Notes: generated by a model from the sequence alone, not told the origin. A stretch of DNA of 17,375 bases from Methanosarcinales archaeon (GCA_012329085.1 JAAXQB010000093.1:1-17375); one strand, 5' to 3'. Shown: positions 1-7,006, counted from the stretch's first letter. Program-made: numbers and translations.

Positions 1-462
1 TAAAAAAATATAATAAAATCAATTGTAGTAGATGGGATTTTATGAAAAAATGTATTACGAAAGTTATATATAGTATTAATTCTATAATTATAGTTTGAGT
101 GGACTAAACAATTGAAATATACCAAATAATACAAGTATATTTTATGTATGGAACACTCAATGCTTGAAGTAAGATAAACTTAAAATAAGTAATATTGAAT
201 TTATTAATTACATATATTGATAATATACAGAGCAAACAATCCATCGCAATCCAATACACGATTTACTATATAGATTATCACTCTTATATTTATATTATGC
301 GTGTAATAGTATTTATATTTATTGCAAGGTTTTAAAATTTAGTTTAGTTAATATAATCTAATATTTATGTAAATGAAATATTAAATTGCAGATTAAACTT
401 AAATAAAGTCGTGCTTACAAATAAAATCACAAGAAATTAAACATTTCCCTATATCTGATTGT
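1..462. other. AT-rich spacer with no recognised gene
   Basis: I see no convincing coding sequence on either strand. Short open stretches such as an 18-codon one near 42 lack context. The stretch ends at the 10-bp direct repeat ATCTGATTGT (453-462), which is the left target duplication of the neighbouring element. Confidence 0.6.
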
Positions 463-783
463 GGCACAGTTCCATAATTCAGTTATATACAGATAAAAAA
501 CAAATTGGAAAATTGGACGCAGATAAACGCAGATTGTTAGGATTTTAAAAGTACATTAACACTCATTCTTTACGAGAATGAGCTTTTGAAAGAGAATGGA
601 CGAAATAAAGAATTGACGAAATAAGATGCCACGACTTATATAATAAGAAAAACTTTCTTTGGCGTTTATCTGCGTAAATCTGCGCCCTAAATTAATTAGA
701 AGTTATACTTTATATACTAACGCTCGTTCGTTCCGAACGAGCTATAAAAAAAATATAAAATCACTATATTTTGGAATTGTGCC
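463..783. mobile_element. MITE-like non-autonomous element with TIRs and 10-bp target duplication
   Basis: The left end reads GGCACAGTTCCATAATTCAG (463-482). The right end, read on the other strand, is GGCACAATTCCAAAATATAG (783-764), so 16 of 20 bases match. The 10-mer ATCTGATTGT lies immediately outside both ends (453-462 and 784-793) as a perfect direct repeat, as expected for a target-site duplication. Inside are an inverted pair of CGCAGAT-rich stretches (517-536 and 661-687), a hairpin with arms CTCATTCT/AGAATGAG (562-582), and a 9-bp-stem hairpin with a TTC loop (722-742). No transposase is encoded, so movement would need a transposase in trans. The right end is 57 bp upstream of the next start codon, close to its TATA box. 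The parent IS family is unknown. Confidence 0.75.
722..742. repeat. B-unit palindrome, 9-bp stem with 3-nt loop
   Basis: Arm GCTCGTTCG (722-730), loop TTC, arm CGAACGAGC (734-742), followed by TATAAAAAA. The same design and the same following bases occur at 6376-6396 with a different arm sequence. The copy lies inside the MITE-like element near its right end. It is preceded by TTATATACTAAC-like bases, the right half of the A-unit palindrome. Confidence 0.85.
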
Positions 784-800
784 ATCTGATTGTATAAATT

Positions 801-812
801 GCATATAAAACT
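801..812 (+). promoter_or_regulatory. TATA box of the archaellin-like gene
   Basis: ATATAAAA at 803-810 lies about 31 bp before the ATG at 841, which would give a leader of only a few nucleotides. It sits about 20 bp beyond the right end of the MITE-like element, so an insertion there could have altered upstream control. The assignment is by position and base composition only. Confidence 0.5.
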
Positions 813-840
813 AAAATAAAATATAGGAACAAAATAATAT

Positions 841-1575
841 ATGAACCCAAAAGCAATATATAATAAAATCGTAAAAGATACACGCGCAGTATCACCAGTA
901 GTAGCATCACTTATCCTTGTCGTTGTAGCAGTTGTAGGGGCGGCTACAATTGGTGTAATGATGGGAGTTGTTGGAGAGGATGTAGGAGAACAAGCAGATG
1001 CAGAACAAGTAGGAGACGCATCAAAAGCTATGATTGAACTTGCATCAAGTGGAGGTGGATTAAATGACCTTAGATTTGTTATGAAGGATTTCAAAGACGA
1101 AAATCCAGGAGTTGGAATACTTAAACATGAAATTGAAAGTGAGCAAGCATATATTGCCATGTCAATGGGAATTGCAGATATAAGTGTTGCAGGCAGAACA
1201 GGAAGAGCAAGAATAGTAGGGCCTATCCTTAATAATACTGATAATGCACAATTCAATGCATCAGCAATCGCTTTAGGACATACGAATTTTTCTACATTAT
1301 TGGAAAATGTGACTCGTGAAGGAAGGGGGAGAATCGGAACATATAGAAGAGATGCTGGAATAGACATAACAACCATTCTAAATAATGATAACCATCCACA
1401 ATTCCAAGCTGCTTGGGATGCACATCTTACTGAATTGGGAGTACAAGAAGTTCATACTAATGTAAAAAACAGAAGAGGGGAAATAAGAGAAATGTTTTTC
1501 ATCACACTTGGTAATCCATCTCCAATAGAACAATCATTCATTGATTATGTACGACTTAAAGGATTTTCAGCATAA
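841..1575 (+). CDS. Archaellin/pilin-like N-terminus fused to a shortened PstS-like binding-protein domain
   Basis: This 244-residue protein is probably exported and anchored at the cell surface. Residues 15-45 hold a charged start followed by RAVSPVVASLILVVVAVV, the class III (archaellin/type IV pilin) signal shared by several surface proteins of Methanosarcinales. The rest has no pilin look. From memory of such proteins, it follows the phosphate-binding protein PstS: DFKDENPGVGI fits the segment after the first beta strand, GIADISVAGR fits the 'DIG.ASR' motif, and the C-terminal GNPSPIEQSFIDYV fits the 'GxPSxxExxFIDF' end. The protein is about 80-100 residues shorter than those relatives, and the Gly/Ser-rich ligand loop is replaced by HEIESEQAYIAM. 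It therefore probably does not bind phosphate in the usual way. TATA at 803-810; a hairpin follows the stop. The N-terminal domain is sure, the PstS relation moderately so. Confidence 0.75.
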   Translation: MNPKAIYNKIVKDTRAVSPVVASLILVVVAVVGAATIGVMMGVVGEDVGEQADAEQVGDASKAMIELASSGGGLNDLRFVMKDFKDENPGVGILKHEIESEQAYIAMSMGIADISVAGRTGRARIVGPILNNTDNAQFNASAIALGHTNFSTLLENVTREGRGRIGTYRRDAGIDITTILNNDNHPQFQAAWDAHLTELGVQEVHTNVKNRRGEIREMFFITLGNPSPIEQSFIDYVRLKGFSA

Positions 1576-1592
1576 AACAACAATTTAAAAGA

Positions 1593-1614
1593 TTGAATCT
1601 TTAAAAGGATTCAA
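1593..1614 (+). terminator. Hairpin downstream of the archaellin-like gene
   Basis: Arms TTGAATC (1593-1599) and GATTCAA (1608-1614) enclose an 8-nt loop, 18 bases after the stop codon. No long T tract follows, so it may act as a 3' end stabiliser or processing signal rather than a terminator. Confidence 0.4.
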
Positions 1615-1632
1615 GTATTTAAATGAATTAAT

Positions 1633-1734
1633 TTTGCATCAAGATTACCTAATGGGTACACATCTGATATTGCAATAGAATATAATTTTAATTATTATTT
1701 TCATACCCTCTATTGCAATTATGTGTGATGCAAA
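1633..1734. other. Long structured inverted repeat, possible structured RNA or element remnant
   Basis: TTTGCATCA (1633-1641) pairs with TGATGCAAA (1726-1734). CACAT (1659-1663) pairs with ATGTG (1721-1725), directly continuing the right-hand strand. TTGCAATAGA (1670-1679) pairs with TCTATTGCAA (1709-1718). The left strand carries a 17-nt side branch (1642-1658) that folds as its own small hairpin, TACC with GGTA around a 5-nt loop. In all about 24 bp pair around a 29-nt AT-rich apical loop. It lies between the archaellin-like gene and the small Gly-rich gene. I cannot match it to a known RNA family. It could be a leader of the downstream gene or the remnant of a small element. Confidence 0.5.
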
Positions 1735-1830
1735 TAAACAACAAATGATGGAAACATTTTAAATATGATGCCGTATAACTTAATTATACTAAATATACTA
1801 AAATAATTAACAAAACAAAGGATTGATAAA

Positions 1831-2040
1831 ATGAATAATACTAGAAAATTACTAATTACAACAACAATAAGCATAGCATTAATAACTATAATATCTGTCG
1901 CAGCTGCATGCGGTACAGGGGGCTGTGGTGGCGGAGGAGGTGGGGGCGGCTTTTCTACAGTAGGAGTAGCCATAACATTTATAGGGGGATTGATTGGTGG
2001 CGTTCTTGGAGTGTTGATAGCAGATAAAATGAATAAATAA
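1831..2040 (+). CDS. Small Gly/Cys-rich membrane protein
   Basis: A 69-residue protein that I cannot assign to a family. Residues 5-26 are a charged start and a hydrophobic stretch resembling a signal or membrane segment. It runs into AAACGTGGC followed by eight consecutive glycines (about residues 34-41). A second hydrophobic stretch (about 43-64) ends in ADKMNK. The likely form is a hairpin of two membrane segments, or a lipid-anchored protein if the weak AAAC is a lipobox. AAAGGA at 1817-1822, 8 nt before the ATG, is a reasonable ribosome binding site and supports this start. It follows the archaellin-like gene on the same strand after 255 bp of structured spacer. The GC-rich glycine run stands out from the AT-rich surroundings. 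Real gene likely, function unknown. Confidence 0.6.
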   Translation: MNNTRKLLITTTISIALITIISVAAACGTGGCGGGGGGGGFSTVGVAITFIGGLIGGVLGVLIADKMNK

Positions 2041-3344
2041 TAACCATTAAAGAAATTAAAACTTTCTTTCTGCATACAATTTTAAAAGTATATCGTTTTT
2101 TTAATTTATTTAATTATTATATTTTGTTATATCAAAAAATTAAATTTTTTATTATTGTATGCAACTTGTAAAATTATATACTAAATACGCATATTATTTT
2201 GATATACTATTTAAAGAAACTTTTTAATTTCTTGTCCACTGATTGCACAGATGAAAAAAAATCTGTGTTAATCTATATTTTAAAAAATACATTTTTTACA
2301 AATTACACAAATAAAGAAATTGGAAATTTATCTTAGTATAATAATAAAATCTTAATCTCTGACGAGAAAAATTTTTACAAATTATATACTAACGCTCAGA
2401 ATGTTTCGAACAATCTATAAAAATTTAATTTAACTTTTTATTGCAAAACAAATCAATCATATGGGACAACATAACTTTAAATTGTTCAAAAATAAAAAGT
2501 AATATTGAATATTTAAATGGATAATCAATCTTACAGCAATAAAATACATGTGCATTATATTTAAAATTGAAATACCGAAATTTTAATTTTATATTTAAGC
2601 AATTACAAATACACAGATACCCATAGATTTATTTTTTCTATCTGCATTAATTTTTACGATTTGTATTAATTTACATTAATCTGCGCCCATAATTTATTTA
2701 TTTTTGTTACATAATACAATATCAATCAATTATAAAATTATAAATAATTTGAAATAGTTATATCTGAATATTCACTTTAAATTAGAGGATAAATATGTTA
2801 AATGTGAATATGCTAAATTATATTCAATTGAAATAATTTAATATTTAATGGCAATTGGTGTGGTTTTTATATAGGCAGCATATTTAAATAATTGATTTAT
2901 ACAATTTAAATATATATTTCATGTCATATATATTATAACTTTTTGCTTTACATTAATTATATATTACTTAATCATCTATCTAATTGATATGCCCTAGATA
3001 TTTACGCCATAGAACTATATCTTTTTTTCTTGTTTATATTATTATTAATTCTTCACTTATAATTAAACACATATTTAAAGAAAGATACTTTAATGCAAGG
3101 ATGGAAGCTGTTGATTTTTTGTATATGAATGCAGATATTGTGAAATTAAAAAAACAATCTGTTTTAAATTTGACAGTTGTATTTGCATAAATTGCGATAA
3201 AAATCACATAGATGAATGAGTAAAATCCATCGCACATTTAAAAAAAAATGTGCTATAAAATATTAACATCTTTTCTATAGAAATAAATAAAAATTATTTT
3301 AGAAAAGTTATATATATATATATAATTAAAATATACTGTATAAA
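2041..3344. other. Long AT-rich spacer with degenerate repeats
   Basis: I see no gene I can support. A small hairpin pairs CACAGAT (2246-2252) with ATCTGTG (2261-2267). ACACAGAT (2611-2618) to TTAATCTGCGCCC (2676-2688) holds degraded CGCAGAT-type repeats with about 11-bp spacing. A worn A/B palindrome copy lies at 2381-2420. An open stretch at 2984-3190 (68 codons) has a protein-like second half but no recognisable family and no ribosome binding site. Confidence 0.5.
2381..2420. repeat. Degenerate A/B palindrome copy
   Basis: ATTATATACTAACGCTC (2381-2397) is the right half of the A palindrome joined to the start of a B unit, as at 711-725. The following bases, AGAATGTTTCGAAC and CTATAAAAA, are a worn B hairpin and its usual AT-rich follower. 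Confidence 0.55.
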
Positions 3345-3705
3345 ATGAATTGGTATAGCAAATCAAAAAATTTTGGGAAGAATGCAAGAAATGCGTTTGA
3401 GTTAAATCTATATGATATTTCTTGTTTTTCATGCCAACAATCAATTGAACTTTATCTAAAGGGAAAAATAATAGATAACAGTGGATCAAAACCATACACA
3501 CATTCTTATAAAATTGTTAAAAATTGTTGAAAAGATTGGGGTTGAAGTGCCTGACAAGATTAAAACATGTGTAAAAGAATTAGGAGGGCATTACACACAA
3601 GCAAGATATCCAGATACAAGGATTACAGAATATGAAAAATATGAAGCAGAAAAAGCTATAAAATGTATGGGGGGAGCTTTTAAAATAAAAACACTATTTT
3701 TTTAG
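3345..3705 (+). pseudogene. HEPN-domain protein, frameshifted
   Basis: Two overlapping reading frames join into one HEPN domain of about 120 residues, of the type encoded next to MNT nucleotidyltransferases (the toxin half of HEPN/MNT pairs). The first frame (3345-3530) gives NARNAFELNLYDISCFSCQQ and IELYLKGKII, matching the first HEPN helices (A...a...gdYd.a.f..QQ..E..lK). It then reads YTHS. The other frame continues with IKLLKIVEKIGVEVPDKI, then YTQARYPDTR and YEKYEAEKA, as in the second half of HEPN proteins. The frame slips by one base near 3501-3512. A TATA-like (TA)n run at 3308-3324 about 25 bp before the ATG suggests a formerly leaderless transcript. The tail of an MNT gene follows. 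Family sure, inactivation likely. Confidence 0.75.
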
Positions 3706-3833
3706 ATGCTTTCACTCAGGGAAAACTTATGTTTGATAATATCGGTGTTTTTAATTATATTGAAGACAAAGTGAAAAATGAAATTAATAAAAGTAAGCTT
3801 GTGAGAAATAAGAATGGTTGGTTTTTAGAATAA
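3684..3833 (+). pseudogene. C-terminal remnant of an MNT-type nucleotidyltransferase
   Basis: A short frame overlapping the end of the HEPN remnant encodes TIFLDAFTQGKLMFDNIGVF, then YIEDKVKNEINKSKLVRNKN, and ends GWFLE. Minimal nucleotidyltransferases that partner HEPN proteins end in this way: a hydrophobic-acidic strand, a 'G.ilyd..gf' turn, a helix and 'GW.w.L.'. The N-terminal part with the GSxxxG and DxD catalytic motifs is absent. A deletion near 3684-3700, beside a run of seven T, probably fused the HEPN end to the MNT end. This would be the antitoxin or modifying partner of the HEPN gene. The short length limits certainty. Confidence 0.55.
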
Positions 3834-4159
3834 AAAAAGAAGCGTGAATTAATTTTGAAAAAACATTTAATTGGGGCGTGAGTTTCTTAGATGGTGTATT
3901 GGATGAATATGTAATTATTCGTATTAGATTTATTTTTATAAGCAGACACGCTAAGTTAGTGATAGCATAATGTGATAATTGGATGAGTTTATAATGTATT
4001 TTTACTTTATTTTTTAAATAGAATGCAATGCATATTTAGCATATATTCTAATAAAAATCTAATATTAATATTAATATTAATATTAAATTTAGGCATGTTA
4101 AATAATATATAATATATCTTATGTGCAGATTGCCCATATTTGAAGTAAAAAATTAAATA
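3834..4159. other. AT-rich spacer with a 6-bp tandem repeat
   Basis: No gene recognised. AATATT is repeated about four times in tandem at 4061-4085, probably slippage. The region should have held the lost 3' part of the minus-strand transposase, but I see no recognisable piece of it. Confidence 0.5.
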
Positions 4160-4407
4160 TGTAATATTAAATTTGTTAATTGCATTTGAAACATTCTGGG
4201 TGTTTATTTTCTTTATTTCTTCTACAAGCAAGATTTAATTTGCATATAGATCTATAATTTTTTTTTCATTGTAGTTTTAATCCAAGATTTACACTCATTT
4301 TCATCTTGAATTATACAAATTTCTTCCGATTCTTGAATTACGGAGCATTTCAAGTTATTTCTCATGAGTTTTTGAAAAATATTTAACAATCTATATTTCA
4401 ATAACTC

Positions 4408-4497
4408 GCTATTGAATGGACGGGTGATATTTTTGTTGAATGGTTGTATTTCTTGTAGTATATAATTTGTAAAATTATATGCTGAATGAAATTTTTA
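4408..4497. repeat. Palindromic insertion 1 in the transposase pseudogene (A unit)
   Basis: Between the codons for VKDFSKN and ELLKYRLL lie about 90 bases where the family, as I recall it, has about 15. They include a full A-unit palindrome with arms AGTATATAATTT (4457-4468) and AAATTATATGCT (4472-4483), and a 3-nt loop. A B-like segment with CCCGT/ACGGG and CGAG bases lies near 4403-4430. The reading frame is the same on both sides, so the net gain is a multiple of three, although a stop lies inside. Confidence 0.65.
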
Positions 4498-4769
4498 ATT
4501 TTTTGAAAAATCTTTGACTATAGGTTTATTTAAATACAATAAGCGATATTATTATATTGGATCGCCTCCAAATACTTCTTTTAAATTGATGAGTGGCTTT
4601 AATAAAAATCTGTTACGCTATATAGGGGTTTTTATGTGTCTAAATTTGTTAACAAAAATTATTTTATTGGTTTAGGATTTTTTTTATCAAATAGTTCATC
4701 TGCATCTGGTCTTTTAGTTTTAGCACATACCAATGTAAAACGATATTTCTGAGTGCGTTTTTTTTTGAA

Positions 4770-4795
4770 AACTCGTTATTGAACGAACGAGTGAT
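4770..4795. repeat. Palindromic insertion 2 in the transposase pseudogene (B unit)
   Basis: ACTCGTT (4771-4777) and AACGAGT (4786-4792) form a hairpin with an 8-nt loop. On the minus strand it falls just after the codons for HYDKQ. Beyond it the transposase resumes as KKKRTQKYRF in a different frame. About 22-26 extra bases explain the shift. The insert reads in the other direction as ATTGAACGAACGAG, close to the GATTGAACAAACGAG of intergenic copies at 14402 and 14803. Confidence 0.65.
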
Positions 4796-5275
4796 TTGTT
4801 TATCATAATGCATCATTATAATATTTTTTAAAGTAAGAATTTTTGTATTTTCCATAGCACAATTAAATTATCTGAAAATTGTATTTTTGGGTTGTGGAAA
4901 AATAAAATCTATCATTTGAGAAATTGTATTATAAGCAACATGATTTAATCTAAGCACTTGATATAAATCCTTCATAAAATTAATAAATAATGTTTTGAGT
5001 TCTTCCCAAACACTTCAATCTTCTTCTATTGAACAACCATATGGTTTGCAAATATATTTTCTCATTTTAATATGCACCATTCTCTTTTTGGTGCAATTAT
5101 TATAGCTATTATACACCATTAAACAATCACATATAAGGCATTATGGAGTTTTTTGTAAAAAAAATATATTTTTAGTATATTCAGATTCATTGCCAAATTT
5201 GCCAAAAATAGCATTAAGAATCTGGATACTGGAATAATTATTAAAAGTAGCATGTATTGTAGCTATAAATTTCAC

Positions 5276-5600
5276 ACATATTATACATATGTATATATAT
5301 TTTATAGCATATATAAATATATATTTAATATATTAATTTTACCATTTTTTTATTATATAGATGAATTATGAAATTGTGCTAGATTTTGCATTGCATAAAT
5401 CCAAATACAAAAATAAAAATACGAAAAATTAAAATTTTCTCTAAACCATCCTTGAAAAGAATGAGTGTTAAGCATATAATTTTACAAGTTATATATACTG
5501 AAAAATTAAAATTTTTCCTATCTCCTTCCACATAATAAATCAAAAAAGAAATAGCAAATTAAATAATAAAAATTTTGTTCAAAAAATTAGGAAAAATATA
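5276..5600. other. AT-rich spacer before mntP
   Basis: No gene found. It should contain the lost outer end of the degraded insertion sequence and the promoter of the manganese exporter gene. One palindrome copy lies at 5456-5499. Two copies of AAAAATTAAAATTTT (near 5425 and 5501) flank it. Confidence 0.5.
5456..5499. repeat. A/B palindrome copy
   Basis: GAATGAGTGTTAAG (5459-5472) leads into an A unit, roughly GCATATAATTT, then ACAAG, then TTATATATAC (5472-5498). The junction GAATG(A/G)GTGTTAAG is shared with the copy at 9756-9768 and, in worn form, with 6894-6906. This shows a conserved order of units. Confidence 0.65.
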
Positions 5601-6164
5601 ATGATTGATATTACTACATTATTTATCGCAATAGGTCTTGCAATGGATGCATTTGCAGTATCACTTTCATTTGGATTTTTTATAAAAAATGAAAAAAAAG
5701 AACAAATAATATTTCACTCAATTAAAATTGGGTTATTTTTTGGATTATTTCAAATGATTATGCCGATTGCGGGTTTTAATATTGGAGATTTAATTGGATT
5801 AATTGTTATTGAAATAACTCAATTAATTGCAGCAGGACTTCTTTTTATTATAGGATTTAAAATGATTGTTGATTCATTTAAAAAAAGAAACGATAGTTTA
5901 ATATTTAATCCAAATAAGATATATATGCTTACAATATTATCTATTACTACAAGTATCGATGCTTTTACAGTTGGAATTAGCTATGCACTTCTTCAAATTC
6001 CAATTATAATTCCTGCAATTACTATTGGAATGATTACATTTATAATTTCTATTTTTGGTGTGATTATTGGAAAAAAATCTGGACATTTATTTAAAGATAA
6101 AGCAAAAATTATGGGCGGATTGATTTTGATTTTGATTGGATTCAAAATACTTTTTATGCATTAA
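5601..6164 (+). CDS. mntP: Manganese efflux pump MntP
   Basis: This 187-residue integral membrane protein exports Mn(II) and prevents manganese toxicity. The length and fold fit the MntP (YebN, DUF204) family: six hydrophobic segments arranged as two repeats of three. Each repeat carries the family signature, AMDAFAVSL at residues 14-22 and SIDAFTVGI at 118-126; Asp16 and Asp120 are the expected metal-site acids. A charged loop (about residues 93-106) separates the halves. AGGA at 5589-5592, 8 nt before the ATG, serves as ribosome binding site and decides the start. In bacteria such genes are often under a Mn-sensing riboswitch or MntR. I see no obvious such element here, only AT-rich DNA and a palindrome copy upstream. 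It stands alone between decayed DNA and a palindrome-rich spacer. Confidence 0.95.
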   Translation: MIDITTLFIAIGLAMDAFAVSLSFGFFIKNEKKEQIIFHSIKIGLFFGLFQMIMPIAGFNIGDLIGLIVIEITQLIAAGLLFIIGFKMIVDSFKKRNDSLIFNPNKIYMLTILSITTSIDAFTVGISYALLQIPIIIPAITIGMITFIISIFGVIIGKKSGHLFKDKAKIMGGLILILIGFKILFMH

Positions 6165-6349
6165 TAAATAAAATTCATTTCAAATATATTTTGTTAAACG
6201 ATAATTTATTATATAAAATGAATATTTTAAAAAAATATATGAAATTATATATTAAATAATGGTAAAAGTTTAAAAGAACGATTGAATATACGATAAAAAA
6301 GGAAATTTTTCTCAATATATAATACGAAAATCAGAGATTTTCTCATACA

Positions 6350-6405
6350 CTCAGAACATTCAATCACGAGCAAACGCTCATTTGTTTCAAATGAGCTATA
6401 AAAAA
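6350..6405. repeat. B-unit palindrome copy with 9-3-9 hairpin
   Basis: Arm GCTCATTTG (6376-6384), loop TTT, arm CAAATGAGC (6388-6396), followed by TATAAAAAA. Compared with 722-742, two stem positions differ in both arms (G-C to A-T and C-G to T-A), so pairing is kept. The preceding TTCAATCACGAGC (6358-6370) is the inverse of GCTCGTGATTGAA found at 14396, 14422 and 14797. Confidence 0.8.
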
Positions 6406-6562
6406 AACATTACCTAAAAACAGATTTTCGATTTTTTAAAATTTACCAATTCTTGCCACTATTCTTTGAATTGATGAAAATTATTAATATTTATACATTG
6501 CGATTTAAAACAAATAATTATACTTATATAGAATTACAAACATTCATAAAGTGTTTGTTTTT

Positions 6563-6587
6563 GTATATAACTTATAAAGTTATGTAT
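6563..6587. repeat. A-unit palindrome
   Basis: Arms GTATATAACTT (6563-6573) and AAGTTATGTAT (6577-6587) enclose ATA, with a single G-T mismatch. The copy begins the hairpin cluster that continues to 6715. Confidence 0.7.
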
Positions 6588-6605
6588 TGAGGGAAATTTT
6601 CAATG

Positions 6606-6715
6606 GCTCATTAGGAAAGCTCATTAAAAAAGTTCATTAGGAACGAATGAGCGTATGAGAAAACCGAAGGTTTTCGAACGCTCTGAGCGTTTGCACATTC
6701 TCGAAGAGAATGGGC
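6606..6715. repeat. Cluster of tandem 13-mers and four successive hairpins
   Basis: Three 13-mers stand in tandem: GCTCATTAGGAAA (6606-6618), GCTCATTAAAAAA (6619-6631) and GTTCATTAGGAAC (6632-6644). The third is also the left arm and loop of a 9-3-9 hairpin closed by CGAATGAGC (6644-6652). Then follow GAAAACC/GGTTTTC (6659-6675, loop GAA), AACGCT/AGCGTT (6677-6691, loop CTG) and CATTCTC/GAGAATG (6696-6712, loop GAA). The outer bases GC and GC extend the last stem. Four hairpins in about 80 bp, three with exactly three unpaired bases, are hard to explain as chance. Confidence 0.8.
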
Positions 6716-6854
6716 GTTATTTGACATCTTGTTTGAAACAAACAATCATTATCTCCCAAAAAAAAGAAATTTTGAAATTTCCTATAATACATAATTTTTT
6801 AAAGTGTATATAAAAACAAATCAAACCGAGATATTAAAATTTTTTAACTCATTT

Positions 6855-6958
6855 AACACTCATTCTATTTCCAAAAATGAGTTTTCAAAAAAGAATAAAT
6901 GTTAAGCATATAATTTTATAAGTTATATACTAACACTTAGAACATTCTTAAGTGAGTT
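6855..6958. repeat. Full-order A/B palindrome copy upstream of the thermosome gene
   Basis: ACTCATT (6858-6864) pairs with AATGAGT (6876-6882). TTTTCAAAAAAGAAT follows, then GTTAAGCATATAA (6901-6913) with TTATATACTAAC (6923-6934), which is the extended A unit. CACTTA (6934-6939) pairs with TAAGTG (6949-6954). This copy shows the complete order B, TTTTCAAAAAA, A, CTAAC, B. Confidence 0.75.
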
Positions 6959-7006
6959 ATTGAAATTTTTCTCTGATACTACAAAAAGCAATTAACAGAG
7001 TAATAT

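Larger units (their letters stand above)
4160..5275 (-). pseudogene. Decayed DDE transposase with N-terminal zinc ribbon, carrying palindrome insertions
   Basis: Reading the minus strand from about 5275 and changing frame as needed recovers a transposase of a kind common in Methanosarcina and ANME genomes (recalled, not searched). Pieces in order: FNNYSSIQILNAIFGKFGNE; a zinc ribbon CLICDC...KYICKPYGCSIEED; LYQVLRLNHVAYNTISQMI; MENTKILTLKNIIMMHYDKQ; YRFTLVCAKTKRPDADELFD; SVTDFY; VFGGDPI and LYLNKPIVKDF; ELLKYRLLNIF; ECKSWIKTTMKK; SICKLNLACRRNKEN; NAINKFN. In-frame stops include TAA at 5143-5141 and TGA at 5017-5015, plus several frameshifts, one at a run of nine A on the minus strand (4266-4258). 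The C-terminal third is missing. Palindromic sequence interrupts it after HYDKQ and before ELLKYRLL. Identity as a dead transposase is strong; the exact IS family is not named. Confidence 0.85.
6165..7006. other. Palindrome-rich spacer between mntP and the thermosome gene
   Basis: No gene is visible in 0.8 kb. The stretch is dominated by copies of the A and B palindromes, listed separately, separated by AT-rich sequence. The last copy ends about 50 bp before the TATA box of the thermosome gene, so it could affect its transcription, but no direct sign of this is present. Confidence 0.6.

Noticed and set aside
2984..3190. Open stretch of 68 codons whose second half (RMEAVDFLYMNADIVKL) looks protein-like
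   Set aside because: No ribosome binding site, no recognisable family, and an AT-rich first half. It may be a gene remnant, but I cannot support it.
4061..4085. Tandem AATATT repeat as an origin-like unwinding element
   Set aside because: Only about four units, no origin-recognition boxes and no replication gene nearby; replication slippage explains it.
4007..4231. Minus-strand open stretch beginning MLVEEIKKINTQN
   Set aside because: Its first part is the shifted-frame continuation of the transposase pseudogene and the rest reads through a 6-bp tandem repeat; not a separate gene.
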